Assembly (NCBI GenBank): GCA_002747975.1
Contig: PDRA01000021.1
Location: 1-53,561, forward strand
DNA length: 53,561 nucleotides
Direction: 5' to 3'
From: Candidatus Altimarinota bacterium
GTDB lineage: Bacteria > Patescibacteriota > Gracilibacteria > BD1-5 > UBA2023
A model generated the notes under the pieces. The model ran no database searches, was not told where the DNA came from, and worked only from the letters and a program-made list of their open reading frames with translations. The position numbers and the translations under genes were made by a program. Positions within the stretch are counted from its first letter, which is position 1. Every line of letters starts with the position of its first letter. Below are positions 43,703 to 53,561 of the stretch, piece by piece.

Positions 43703-44153
43703 ATATATTAGAAATATATTCTATATATTTGTCAATAAAAAAGGATAGGGATTTTGGAAATTTCTTCATATTTTGAAATTGCAAAAGACCCAAATATTAT
43801 TATGAGAATTATTCTCATAAATAAAAAATTGAAAAGGCATGTACCAAAAAAATAAGAAAAATCGTTCCATAAGATATCAAGGTAGCACAAGTCCCTTGTG
43901 TATGAGACAATTCAAAAAGAAGGCTCTCAAAAACTTTTTGGGTACTTTGGGTCGCAAAAAAGAAAACAAAGGCCTATTTTTGCAAGGAAATTTGAGCTGA
44001 TTTTTAAATGATATAAAAAATACAGTATATAAGAAGGGGTGCTGGGAAATAAAAATAAATGTATATTTACATAAAACTTTTGTATACCATTTTATAAAAA
44101 AATACTATAAACCAAAAAAGTCAAGGAAAAAAGTCATATTTTTCATACAAAAG
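43703..44153. other. AT-rich gap with no confident gene
   Basis: The region between the pilin terminator and the recombinase promoter is AT-rich. With TGA as Gly, one + frame is open from an ATG at 43839 to a TAA at 44180 (113 codons, very Lys-rich). It resembles no family, runs into the next promoter, and has no good promoter of its own, so I do not call it a gene. A short palindrome (GAGAATTATTCTC, about 43804-43816) lies near its start. No RNA gene is recognised. Confidence 0.5.
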
Positions 44154-44181
44154 TTTGCATTTTCATACTTTTCGGTATAAT
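44154..44181 (+). promoter_or_regulatory. Promoter of the recombinase gene
   Basis: TTTGCA at 44154-44159 and a perfect TATAAT at 44176-44181 are 16 nt apart. The transcript would start near 44188, inside a palindrome, and have a pyrimidine-rich leader of about 250 nt before the ATG at 44436. Confidence 0.7.
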
Positions 44182-44210
44182 ACTTCACATAAGTTACATT
44201 ATGTGAAGTA
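44181..44210. promoter_or_regulatory. Perfect 12-bp palindrome over the transcription start
   Basis: TACTTCACATAA (44181-44192) and TTATGTGAAGTA (44199-44210) are exact complements around GTTACA. The palindrome begins on the last base of the -10 box and covers the expected start site, the usual place for a repressor operator. Confidence 0.7.
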
Positions 44211-44435
44211 CTTTGTATGTATTGTTATACCAAGAAGTCTCCATAAAAAAAAGTCAAATTCTCTTGCCTATCGCTACTCTCACACATTTTTTACTTTTTC
44301 TCCACTCTCCATTATTCTTTTATTGCTGGTAGTGTGCATTTTCAAAAAAATTGTACCTATACAAAAACCCTCTCTCCCCTCTTATTTTTATCTCTACAAA
44401 AATTACCAGATATACTAAATCCTTATTTTACTCGT

Positions 44436-45449
44436 ATGTCAATCTATATCGCATTCTCACAATTTCTTATCTATCTTCGCTTACATAAAGGACGTAGCCG
44501 CAAAACTCAAGAGCAATATGCCTTTCATATTTGGCGTTTTATTCTTTGGATTGCCCCTGAAAATATCCAAAAAGAACTCGAAAAATACAAATACAAGGAT
44601 TTTTTACCTCCAGAAAACCAAGAACAAAAAAAAATATGGCACTCTCCCCTCCTTATCATCTCAAAAGAATTTAATACACCAAGAATTGAGGACATCAAAA
44701 AAGAGGATTTCGACGAGTGGCGACTCTCACTCTCAGACAGCGGACTTTCTACAAAAACGGTCAATGCTCATATTGTAACCATTCGAAGTTGGCTCAAATA
44801 TCTCAAAAAAGAAGAGATTCCCTGCGTTGATCCGACCTCTCTTGATCTGATGAAGGCACCTGACCGTGAAGTCACTTTTCTCACAATCGAAGAAATCAAA
44901 CGGTTTTTTGAAGCTATTCCAAAAGATACTCGTATTGGGAAACGAGATTTTGCTATTTGTGCCTGCATCTATGCAACTGGACTGCGAATTTCTGAGCTTA
45001 CAAAACTCAACCGAGACGATATCAACCTCGAAACAATGGAATTTTGAGTACGAGGAAAATGATGAAAACTCCGAGTTGTATATCTGACAAATGAAGCTCG
45101 GTATGCCATCGAAAACTACCTACAGTCCCGGGAAGATAACTTTGCTCCTCTTTTTATTCGCCACAATATCAAAACAGAACATATCGATAACAGTGATGAA
45201 AAGCTACGACTTTCTCGGTTTTTTATCACCAATATGATCAAGTCATATGGACTCAAAGCTGGAATCATCAAAAATATTCATGCTCATACGCTGCGACACT
45301 CATTTGCGACAACACTCCTCTCAAATGGCGCTGATATTCGTATTATCCAAGAGCTTCTGGGACACGCTTCTATCACGACGACACAGGTCTACACACATAT
45401 TACAAACCCAAAACTCAAAGAAGCCCACAAAAAATACTTTAACTCATAG
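44436..45449 (+). CDS. Tyrosine recombinase, XerC/XerD type
   Basis: The protein has 337 residues. An N-terminal SAM-like domain (FLIYLRLHKGRSRKTQEQYAF and NAHIVTIRSWLKYL) precedes the catalytic domain. The catalytic residues are all in place: R184 in ATGLRISEL, the Lys of GKGGKLRVV, H284 and R287 in HTLRHSFATTL, H310 in LLGHASITTT and Y319 in QVYTH. It could be the chromosome-dimer resolvase or an element integrase; no second recombinase and no dif-like site were identified in the window. The gene has a long leader and an operator-like palindrome at its promoter. Its end overlaps purA on the other strand by 11 nt. Confidence 0.93.
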
Positions 45450-47028
45450 TTCGAAGTGGTTTTCATACTCGCAGTTCTAGGTCTTCCCTTTTTGGACCAG
45501 TTCACACCAGAAATTCTCTCTCTTCATCTCATGAAAAAAGAGCTGATAAATAGAGTCAAAGAAGCTCTTTTACTTGATTTTCAAAATCCCCTTTCATTTC
45601 TACAAAATATACATTTTCTTTTGAAAGCGCAAAAAGATCAAGTTGACCCGATCTTTCAGGATAGTTTTTCAAAAGATTTTTCTGTGTAATAGGCGTATCT
45701 GGGTATACTCATACTTGTATATGTTTCTTTTTCTGACTCAGTCCATCCTGTAACTCATATTGATATCAGAGAGCTGCTCGAATTTTTCCATTATCAAGGG
45801 CAAGAGAATCTTCAAGAGCATCTACACGATTATACACAGGGACTATTTTAGATTCATCATCGATTCACCTTGCATTGAGCCAAGCACCACGAGCCGATTC
45901 ATAGATAGGGTGATGCCATAGGTCTCTTGGTCTTCCTGTCGAGGCTCCATATTCTTTGTATTTTTTTCTGAAAGTATCGAGCGCTTCACCTTGTTCAAAC
46001 CGCAAATACTGTGGACGCTCACCCACACTGCTTGGAGGAAGTTTGTGAACCAAGAATACATTTCATATATGTTTCGGTGAGAGTCCTGTTGTGCTGCAAA
46101 ATGTCTCTAGACTTGGATTTGAAGCGGTTCCAAAAAAACTATTGGCTGAACTAATCATCGCAGCCTGCGCTCATTCTCATACGATTTTATGCCCAGCTGT
46201 ATGGAGGGCTTGTATATACTCTATTTCATTTGAGATAAGCTCTATCGTCCCATTTTGGATATAGGCTATGATTTTTTCTCGCTCTTTTTTTGCGCATTCA
46301 ATCAAATCTTGAGTACTAATCTTTGGAAAATTATGACTGTAACCAAGCCAAAGAGCTTCTATAGATCGATAAAAAGTATTCGGATGATGGATCAGATCAT
46401 TGAGAGTAAAATGATATCGCTGGATTTCACTGGCATAGGCCCGACTAATCCCACTTCCCGTCGATCCTATTGGTCGCAGTCATGCCTCCACACGAGATCG
46501 CTCATCAAAAGCATCGAGAAGTACATTATGCATACCGATTACAATAACCTCTCCACTTATTTTGAGTCCTGACTTTTTTGTGTCTATTCATCCACTTTCA
46601 AGTGATTCAAGTTCTGGAACAAGTCCGACTCGGATAATACTGCCATGAGTATCTTTGCGTATAATATCTTCGAGCTTTTGATCACATACAAGTTCACCAG
46701 AAGTCATTTTGATAGTATCGAGTTTGATTTTATAGAGATCAATTCCCAGTACACACCCACTTGTGATAATATTTTGTTTTCATGACGAGAGAATTCCCGA
46801 TGGTAAAATATGCAAATCAAATGCCTTGTCTCAAAGAGTGACAGTATGACCAGCATTGTGTCCTCACTGGAACCGAATCACAACATCGCTCTCTTGCATC
46901 AAAACATCAGTAATTTTCCCCTTTCATTCATCTCACCATTGATTTCCAAGAACCAGAGAAACTCCAAATGCATTGTGCCTTTCTTGCATTTTTGTTCCCT
47001 CAAACCAGTTTCAGTTTTGTGTATTCAT
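45439..47028 (-). CDS. purA: Adenylosuccinate synthetase, long and divergent
   Basis: The protein has 529 residues, about 100 more than usual. PurA joins IMP and aspartate using GTP on the way to AMP. The start has LGNQWGDEGKGKITD with the catalytic Asp, and FQGGHNAGHTV with the catalytic His. LHILPSGIL, the IMP-site segment IGSTGSGISRAYASEIQR, GEGAQAAM, YGASTGRPRDLW and GTGPKRED follow in family order. The loop that usually reads GTYPFVTSSN is changed to SFFGTASNPS, so the enzyme is divergent. The extra length lies mainly in the C-terminal third. The reading frame needs many TGA-Gly codons. Loss of other purine genes cannot be judged here. Confidence 0.9.
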
Positions 47029-47110
47029 AGTGTATAAAATTAAAAAAATACCAACTTACATTGTATTATTTCTTGCTTTTTTGTCAAAAATAGTTTCAAA
47101 CAAGAGATCA

Positions 47111-47881
47111 CTACTTCCCTTTCACAAAACACCCACCCCCATACTGACGAATGATATCAACTGTCATTTTATAGAGTGGTTCATATCCGAAATCTCTGGC
47201 AAATTCTCGCAGACGATTGATGGCTCGGATGTAGCGAAGTGGGATAATCTCAGCAAAAACTTCTTTTTCAAGAGAATCTGCATACCTCTCTAAAAATTGT
47301 AATATTAGAGCATCATATACGCCACTTCCCTGCCGACGAAGAGAGAGGGCTTCAAGCAGAGCGATTTCTTTTGCTGGTACATATACTCATAGAGGTATAT
47401 GTATCTTTTTTGATCTCTTATAAATAGGATAAAAAGCATTTTTATGAGAACTTTTCTGCCCAGAGACAAGTGTACGAAAGTGAATCTTGTGTCCACTTAC
47501 AAGCTGTATTCGAGCATTTGTATCCCTTGTGTAAATGACAAGTGTTTGTGGAATGGTATAGTTTTGAAGCCAAATTTCAAGAGCTTTCTCCGATCAAATA
47601 TAGCCACCACTTGGAGAATGGAGCCGAATACATTCCCCGACCACACGCCAATATATCTCATATATATCAGGCATATTTTCCCCAACAAAATAAATATCTC
47701 TGGCAATACGTGTTATTCTATTTTCGCCCATCAATCGCCCCAGAGCGTAGCTTCATCGTGATTTCGAACCGCCTGATCGAATCCAGAGTGTGAAGAGGTC
47801 TTTTTTTTGGATGAGAGTTTCTGACATTTCTAAGACTTTTTTTACAAATATGTCAAAAGGTGTATTTTCTTTTTTTACCAT
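47111..47881 (-). CDS. AbiEi-like winged-helix regulator (tentative)
   Basis: The protein has 256 residues. The N-terminal part has SYALGRLMGENRITRIARDIYFVGE, cut here to ALGRLMGENRITRIARDIYF, which resembles the winged-helix of AbiEi-type antitoxins. The middle part has SPSGGYIGSEKALEIWL and YVPAKEIALLEALSL, in the style of the AbiEi C-terminal domain. AbiEi proteins repress their own operon and block a partner toxin. The usual AbiEii nucleotidyltransferase is not next to it; instead a caspase-like gene lies 69 nt upstream in the same direction. The assignment is by pattern only; the rest of the sequence is not recognised. Confidence 0.5.
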
Positions 47882-47950
47882 ATACACAGTATATTCAAAC
47901 TATACAATTTTGCAAGTTTTTACTATACATTTTTGCAAAAGTATCTTTAT

Positions 47951-49495
47951 TTATACTATAGTCTTCTCTTCTCTATGAGTTTTTGTCAACTGAAATATTG
48001 TATCATCTTCACTGGGTATATAAATTGATGGATTTCCGAACTTGAAGTTTGAGAGATTGATATCGAGAACATTTCAAATAGTCGCCTTCTTTTTTCCCTC
48101 CTTTCAAAATATCTGATGAAAAAACTGAGTCCCGTAGGCTTTATTTTTTGAAGAAAAAGCCAATTGCCCGTATTCTGATGGTCCAATAAAAATAGGTTTT
48201 GGAATACCTTTCACATCACACCTTATATAAAAACCTCGTATAAAATCTGCATTAAAACACGAATCATTTATGAAAATATCACGACTTTCTGGGGTGTTTG
48301 TTTGATTTTTAAAAGCCTTCTGACGCTTTGTATACGCTTCAAAAAGTTCATCTACTGTGATCTTCACAGAATTCTCTTTTTCTTGTGCTTCTCCATTTTT
48401 TATTTCTCCATCAGAAAGATACAAAGCATCATGTTTACCATGTCAATCAAATACAAAAGTAAATGGTGGAGGTGTATTTTCTATACTCAAAAGCACTTTC
48501 TCTTTTGCTGCCAAGACAGATTCCTGGGATTGCTCGCCTCTGAATTGATACAAAGACTGTGGATTGTCCTTTTTAATTCTTTCCAAGAAAGATTTCTTTC
48601 CAAATGTATGGGCTTTTTTTGATATGACTCACTTCTCATTATTGGCTCAAATTACCACATTTCTTCAAGAAAAAAGAGACACATTTCTATACTGTTCCCG
48701 ATTTTTCATAAGAGTATCAAGGGCATGAAAAACGCTTTCTTGTGTAACTTCACTCCTTTGAAAAAATAGATTTCTTGCAAGATTTCAGCGTATATCAAGC
48801 AGTGCTTTTTTATGAGGGATACTATGATATTTTTGATAGAAATAATTTTCGACCCAAATCGAAGGAATTTTAGAAATATTTATAAGTGCTGGATCCTCAA
48901 AAATTCATGTAAGTGAATATTGATAAGGTAAATTGGTGATTTGTAATAGATTGATAATCTGACTTGGGAGATATCATCTCTTGATCGCGCGTATAATATC
49001 AAACCCTCTAAGTCCAGATGCAGCAAGCTGCATATAGTTTCCTAATTCAAATTGAAGCATGCCCGATTTTTCCCACTGACACAAATACGATGGATATATA
49101 AATATGTAATTTTTTTTAGGGTAAAAACTTATATTTTCTGGGATTTTAATATGATTTTTGACAAGCCATCAATACGAAATAAATTCTTCTTTTGGAACAA
49201 TAAAGCGAATACTCTCATAAATACGTGAGAAAGGAATGGATGCACGCACCAAATTTTCAATTGTATTTATATATTCTTGCGAGAGAGCTTGTAAAACACC
49301 ATTCTTCCTCAAAAGATCGATTTGTTGTTCTGTCAATCAAATACTTCGAAGCTTTTTCGCATTTTGATGCAAACTTCCCACACCCCTATCGTTCTCTACT
49401 TTCTGTTTCAAATCTTCAAATTGCTTCGAAACATTTTGATGAGAAGAAATTCGTGTTTCTCTTTGAGGAGTAAATGTATCTGTTTTTCGATCCAT
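47951..49495 (-). CDS. Caspase-like protein with unknown N-terminal region
   Basis: The protein has 514 residues. About 290 residues of helical, unrecognised sequence come first. From there the order of segments fits a caspase/clan CD fold: the strand NVVIGANNEKG near 297, FTFVFDGHGKHDALYLSDGE with H352, the helix ITVDELFEAY and the strand DIFINDSCFNADF with C413, then PKPIFIGPSEYGQLAF. The DGHG and DSC pair is the usual His-Cys dyad of C14-like peptidases. It may be a self-activated protease of a suicide or defence type, or a divergent fold without activity. It begins a unit with the AbiEi-like gene and has no signal peptide. Confidence 0.6.
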
Positions 49496-49572
49496 AGAGT
49501 AAAAATAAATACCCTTCAATACTATCATATTTCAAGAAAAAATGCAAATGGAAAGTTTAACACAAAAATATT

Positions 49573-49600
49573 TTGAATTTCTAGAAAAAGAGAGTATAAT
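49573..49600 (+). promoter_or_regulatory. Promoter of the TelA-membrane-AAA operon
   Basis: TTGAAT at 49573-49578 and TATAAT at 49595-49600 are 16 nt apart, followed by a 33-nt gap to the ATG at 49634. Confidence 0.65.
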
Positions 49601-49633
49601 GAGGGGGCTTTATTTTTTAAAAATTTTTATTTT

Positions 49634-50764
49634 ATGTCAACAAAAACAAAATCACAAACACAGGATGCTGATGCAAAAGCAGTAAAGATACTTCAAGATC
49701 TTGAAGCAAAGCCACTCTCAGCTACAGAACAAGCCCAAGTAGAAGAGACATTTGCAGAAGCAAAAGATTTCCGACAACTCGGAGAAAAAATCACGGCTCC
49801 AATTGATTCTATTATCTCTGAAACAGCTACTATTATTGATAGCGACCCAATTATGAATGTCTCTGATGAACTCTCAAAAATGAATAGCGAGGTTCAGGGC
49901 GTGTACAAAGAAATCATCGACAATGATGGAACGGTGATGAAAATCGCAAAATCTCTGCCACTTATCAGCTCACTTGCCAAAGCTCTTGATGCAAAGTGGG
50001 ATGAAGCTAAGTTCAATATCAAAAGTCTTGAAGGGAAAATTGGGGCGATCTTTTCTGGATTTGATCAATCGTATACTTCTCTTAATACCAGTATTGACAT
50101 GCAAAAAAAATTCCTCGAAGGTATTGATGCAAATCTTGGAAAAGTGGTCGCGTACAAGAATTTCCTAAGTACAAAAATCGAAGAATTTAGAAAAAAAGCT
50201 GATACTGTCGATGAAGCACAGAAAATGAAATATGATATGTTTATCCGACATGTCGAGTATTTCCAATCCAACCTCGTCGTCCTTATCGGAAACCTCGATA
50301 TGGCTCGAAAACGACTCTTGATGCGACTTGATAGCGCGTCAAAACTCTCGCTTTCTATGAGTTCATCAAGACCGATTTTCAAGACACTCCTCTCAACAGC
50401 ACTAATCGAAACCAGCTCTCAAAAAGCCATTGATGCCAGCATGACCAGCATAACTACTATGGGTGAAACCATTGACAAAATGAGTAGTGAGCTGACTGAT
50501 AAGGCGATTGAATCTTCAAAAAAATCAGAAGAACTCTCATCAAAACCAGTTCTTTCAACGGCTGTTTTTATCGACAATGTCACTAAACTCAAGAATCATT
50601 TTGATACGATAGAAGCATACCGAGCTCAGGTAAAAGCTGAAGCTGACGCCCAAAATGAGCTTATGAAAACAGCCAGTGAGCAACTCTCAAATGTGAAAGT
50701 TCTTGGCACAAAAGACCAAGAAGAATTTGCAAAAGAAATACTCGATCAAAAAGAAACTGCATAG
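49634..50764 (+). CDS. TelA / toxic anion resistance family protein
   Basis: The protein has 376 residues, mostly helical, and no membrane segment. The family's long central helices are visible: MNVSDELSKMNSEVQGVYKEI, GFDQSYTSLNTSIDMQKKFLE with the following LEGIDANLGKV, and LVVLIGNLDMARKRLLMRLDS with the SSSRPIFKTLLSTALIETS block, each quoted only in part. TelA-family proteins were found in tellurite-resistance clusters and are widespread without a settled function. No TerB, TerC or TerD partner is near. The gene heads an operon with the membrane and AAA+ genes. Confidence 0.8.
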   Translation: MSTKTKSQTQDADAKAVKILQDLEAKPLSATEQAQVEETFAEAKDFRQLGEKITAPIDSIISETATIIDSDPIMNVSDELSKMNSEVQGVYKEIIDNDGTVMKIAKSLPLISSLAKALDAKWDEAKFNIKSLEGKIGAIFSGFDQSYTSLNTSIDMQKKFLEGIDANLGKVVAYKNFLSTKIEEFRKKADTVDEAQKMKYDMFIRHVEYFQSNLVVLIGNLDMARKRLLMRLDSASKLSLSMSSSRPIFKTLLSTALIETSSQKAIDASMTSITTMGETIDKMSSELTDKAIESSKKSEELSSKPVLSTAVFIDNVTKLKNHFDTIEAYRAQVKAEADAQNELMKTASEQLSNVKVLGTKDQEEFAKEILDQKETA

Positions 50765-50837
50765 GAGTAGAATAAAAAAAATAAGAATTATGCACTGTTT
50801 CCCAAATTTTCTCCTCTAATTCTCTAACCATTTCTTC

Positions 50838-52118
50838 ATGCCGAGAGTTCGTGTATACAAAACAGAATCAAAAAAATCCAAACCCCTTACAACAAGTTGA
50901 TCAGCCAAATCAAGTTCGAATATATCGAAGTCGGAATCAAAAAAGCCAACGCTTCCGACGCAGGTAATAAAAACAGTTGAGGATCGCGGTTTTTATCTCT
51001 ATAATTGGATTTCGCCAGAAGAGTTCCGACTCTCTTTTCGAGAGGACTATCTAACTGCTATCAGCAATCTCAGTACACCATTTCTTACCATAGCGTTGAT
51101 ATGATCTGCAATAGGATATTTTACCTCTTTTCCGCTTGCAATTATATGGGCACTGGGAGTTTTTTGAGTGATGTATTTTCTCATCTTCTGTTACCTTTTC
51201 TATAAAGCGCTCCAAAAATGAAACCTCTATGCAAAGGGGGCAAATGTCACGCTCACGGATACTCATCTCGTAGCATGAGATATGGTGACCGCATACCAGG
51301 ATAAGCCTCAGAAGTCAAAGCTTATCACATCACTTGAAACAGAGTTTGATGAAAGGCTTTTTTGAGCTTCAAATATCGAAGAAAAAATAAAAAAAAGAAA
51401 AGAGGCTATTAATGAAAAGCTCACCTCAATTATCAAAGTTGTTGCTAAAATTGGGGATAATAGCAGTGGAAAACAGCTCGGAAACCTTATTATGATTTTG
51501 GCAATTGTCTGAATCCTTTATGGAACTATCTTTTGATTTGTCTATTATATAGGACTCTTTTTCGTCAGTTTGTTCGCTCGTTGATATGCTTTTATCATCG
51601 ATATGATCATGCGCTGGAAGCAGAAAACCGAATACAAAATCCAAAAGTCTTTTCTGGCAATTGATACAGCATCAAATACCCTAAAAAATGAAAATAAAAA
51701 AGCAAAATGACAGCTCCAAGAAGCCATAGACAATAAATGGATGAATAATCTGGGAAAGAGGATAGAAAAAAGTTTCCAAAAGATAAATACTTCTGCCAGT
51801 ACAGCCATTGATACACATCTGAAGCTCAAAAATATACTTCTAAATTCAAAATACAAAGAAATTTTTTCTTTTGAAAAATATGAACACTGGATCAAGACCC
51901 AAGTAACCGAACCACTCCAAAAAACTATTGACCTTCTAAAGACAAACAAGCATATGCTCGAAGAAAGTATAAAAAAACTCGGGAAGCAGATAGAAAATAT
52001 GCAAAATCCATGACACAAAGCAGCGCTCGAGGCCCAAAAATCCCGACTCGAGATGCAGGTACACACCACACAAAAAACTCTCACCTCTCTTCACAGCTCT
52101 CTTAATTCTCTTATCTAA
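50838..52118 (+). CDS. Membrane protein with long coiled coil
   Basis: The protein has 426 residues. A Ser/Lys-rich N-terminal tail (1-45) precedes two hydrophobic segments near 78-98 and 100-122 (FLTIALIGSAIGYF, GVFGVMYFLIFCYLFYKAL) and another pair near 217-252 (LGNLIMILAIVGILYG, YYIGLFFVSLFARG). The rest, from about 270, is a charged coiled coil (LKNENKKAKGQLQEAI, KHMLEESIKKLGKQIENM). The membrane part is 5' of the coil, so the coil probably lies in the cytosol. I do not recognise a family. The gene lies between telA (73 nt before) and an AAA+ gene (7 nt after), so it may be the membrane anchor of that machine. Many TGA-Gly codons occur. Confidence 0.78.
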
Positions 52119-52125
52119 AAAAACT

Positions 52126-53430
52126 ATGACCACAAAAAAAGACACTTGATTTGATGCATTCTTTGATGCCATTACTCAGTCTCCAGAATTCAAAACCGCT
52201 ATGACAAAAGACTGGAAAAAAGACTCTATAGAGTATCTTGATAATACTATAGAGAGTATGCAGAAATGAGTCGAAAATGCAGAAAAAATCATGAGTGAAT
52301 TCAACAAAAATTTTGCCACCCCAGAAGCTATTGAAACAGGAAGTAAGTATCAAGAAAATACTCCAAAGAGTACCTCTATTTCACAAACAAAAGAAAAAGA
52401 AGAAGACAGTGAAAAATTGACCATAGAAATCCAAAGATTCAAAAAAACAAATGAGAAAATGTGGGGCTGGAATTGAGTGGCTGGAATGGATAAACTCAAG
52501 AAGGAACTCTCTGAAAGTTTTATCAGACCGCTCAAATTCAAATTTCTCATCCAAGAACTGCGAACCAAGAAAAAAGAAGAAAACTGAGGTCAGTCCCAAG
52601 AAAAAAATACCAAAAAAAATGATAAAAAATCAAAAGAGCTCCTCGAAAAACTCTACAGCGAGTATGAGAAATTTAAAATATCAATACCAACTGGAATGCT
52701 TCTCTATGGCCCTCCAGGAACAGGAAAAACCTTTATTACCAAGAAGCTTGCCGAAGAAATGAACTGTGGATTTGTTTCAAAAAATATGTGAGAATTTGGA
52801 TCGAGCTACCTCCATCAAACAACCAAAAATATCAAAGAATTTTTTGACAGTGTAAAAAAAGCTGCCGAAAAAGAACCAATTATTGTTTTTCTTGATGAAA
52901 TTGACTCACTCGTCTCAACCCGAGGACAAAATGCCGATGCCCACAAAGCAGAGGAAGTCTCTCAATTTTTGCAAGAATTTAATGCTCTCGATGAAAGCGA
53001 AAACCTTATCGTCATCGCTGCGACCAATCGCCCGGATCACCTCGACTCTGCCTTACTTCGAAGTGGACGCCTTGATAAAAAAATCTATATCTGACCGCCT
53101 GACTTCAATGCTCGAAAAGAACTTTTCCAAATGTATATAGAGAAAAAATGACGCCCGCATGAAGCTCTCGACTATGAAAGGCTCGCTACTCTCTCAGAAG
53201 AATATGTTTCAGCTGATATCAAGGCTATTTGCGAGGAAGCAGCGCGAGATGTCAGCCAAAAACTCTTTGATTTCATCGATGAAGCACAGGATGGCACCCT
53301 CACAAAAAAAGACCTTCAAGGTCATAAAATCACGATGAAGCTCCTCGAGAATACAATCAAAGAAACCCCATCTTCACTCAAAGTTGTAGATATGAGTATA
53401 TATGACAATTGGCTCGAGAAGATTTCTTAG
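52126..53430 (+). CDS. AAA+ ATPase, FtsH/CDC48-like single domain
   Basis: The protein has 434 residues. A helical N-terminal region (1-120) with an acidic Glu/Lys stretch precedes one classical AAA domain. WNGVAGMDKLKKELSES opens the module. Walker A is GPPGTGKT at 195-202, Walker B IVFLDEID has D257-E258, and the second region of homology reads AATNRPDHLDSALLRSGRLD. A four-helix lid follows (YVSADIKAICEEAARDV). No protease domain or membrane segment is seen, so this is an unfoldase or remodelling ATPase rather than FtsH itself. It starts 7 nt after the membrane protein gene. Substrate is unknown. Confidence 0.88.
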
Positions 53431-53465
53431 TTTTCAATTCTCTTTTACTCTCCAATAGTAAAATC

Positions 53466-53561
53466 CTACTCCACCCCCTCATCCCATCCACTTGAAATAT
53501 TAACAAGGATCTTAGCAAGCTCTCCAACTGAAAGAGCATCATAGGGTTTAAATACTCTTCT
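53466..53561 (-). CDS. C-terminal end of an SLH-domain protein (partial)
   Basis: The last 31 codons of a minus-strand gene are in the window; its start lies to the right. The peptide FKPYDALSVGELAKILVNI matches the end of an S-layer homology repeat (the F-x-P-x-x-x-x-S-x-G/A-E-L-A-K-I pattern). It converges with the AAA+ gene, 35 nt between stops. Confidence 0.75.
   Translation of the reverse strand, partial: RRVFKPYDALSVGELAKILVNISSGWDEGVE

Noticed and set aside
43839-44180. Lys-rich plus-strand frame of 113 codons (TGA as Gly)
   Set aside because: Composition is what AT-rich DNA gives by chance, there is no promoter, and it ends in the next promoter.
44155-44418. Open plus-strand frame of 87 codons upstream of the recombinase
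   Set aside because: It begins inside the promoter of the recombinase, has no family resemblance and overlaps the predicted leader; it is more likely untranslated.
45456-45689. Plus-strand frame with a hydrophobic start after the recombinase
   Set aside because: It lies antisense within the C-terminal part of purA, whose frame is clear.
1-53561. tRNA or rRNA genes
   Set aside because: No tRNA cloverleaf signature (GTTCRANNC box with an acceptor stem) or rRNA segment was recognised by eye; a covariance-model scan would be decisive.

Overview
This window comes from a bacterium that reads UGA as glycine (genetic code 25), which points to the Candidatus Gracilibacteria / Absconditabacteria (BD1-5 / SR1) part of the Candidate Phyla Radiation. 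The evidence is direct. Nearly every gene contains in-frame TGA codons at positions where the family has glycine, for example both glycines of the Walker A motif of an ABC transporter, the FGMKGG and AGFGS segments of formate-THF ligase, the second glycine of the tyrosine-recombinase GKGG segment and the GLGGG segment of VanW. Under the standard code most genes would look broken. With TGA = Gly they are full length. The DNA is AT-rich, classical Shine-Dalgarno sequences are scarce, and several -10 boxes lie only 6 nt before the ATG. I cannot separate Gracilibacteria from Absconditabacteria from this window alone.

Layout. 1-1340: CRISPR leader and an 18-repeat array of the Cas12a (type V-A) kind, with no cas gene in the window. 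1369-6647: an unknown gene, fhs, a RhuM-Fic fusion and an ABC exporter. 6725-10309: an SLH-CAP surface protein, then rplI, ruvX, ndk and an RluD-type pseudouridine synthase. 10429-19014: a strong promoter and a tight three-gene operon with a double AAA+ ATPase, a 1010-residue unknown protein with a beta-solenoid-like tail, and a transglutaminase-VWA protein. I regard this as the best candidate for an undescribed system. 19078-21191: rbfA, an FtsQ-like protein and nth. 21194-26713 (minus strand): AMMECR1-like, membrane protein, lspA, mazG-like, vanW, tyrS, a palindrome-bounded GIY-YIG element, and clpP. 26826-28997: a glycosyltransferase and an HExxH protein. 29000-40483: dnaE (minus), a histone-tail-like coiled-coil protein (plus), then rpoD, dnaG, a membrane-anchored protein, an FtsA/PilM-like ATPase and a ferredoxin (minus). 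40519-43646: O-antigen ligase-like protein, a glycosyltransferase with reversed domain order, and a pseudopilin. 43647-45449: a long noncoding stretch with an operator-like palindrome, then a Xer-type recombinase. 45439-49495 (minus): purA, an AbiEi-like regulator and a caspase-like protein. 49573-53430: TelA, a membrane coiled-coil protein and an AAA+ ATPase. The window closes in the tail of another SLH gene.

How the parts work together. Housekeeping functions (replication, transcription, translation, proteolysis, nucleotide metabolism) are interleaved with envelope functions (SLH, VanW, LspA, glycan synthesis, type IV pilin) and with several conflict-like loci: the CRISPR array, the RhuM-Fic protein, the AAA/transglutaminase-VWA operon, the caspase-like/AbiEi-like pair and the GIY-YIG element. 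The reduced biosynthetic content visible here and the rich surface apparatus would fit a host-attached lifestyle, but that is inference.
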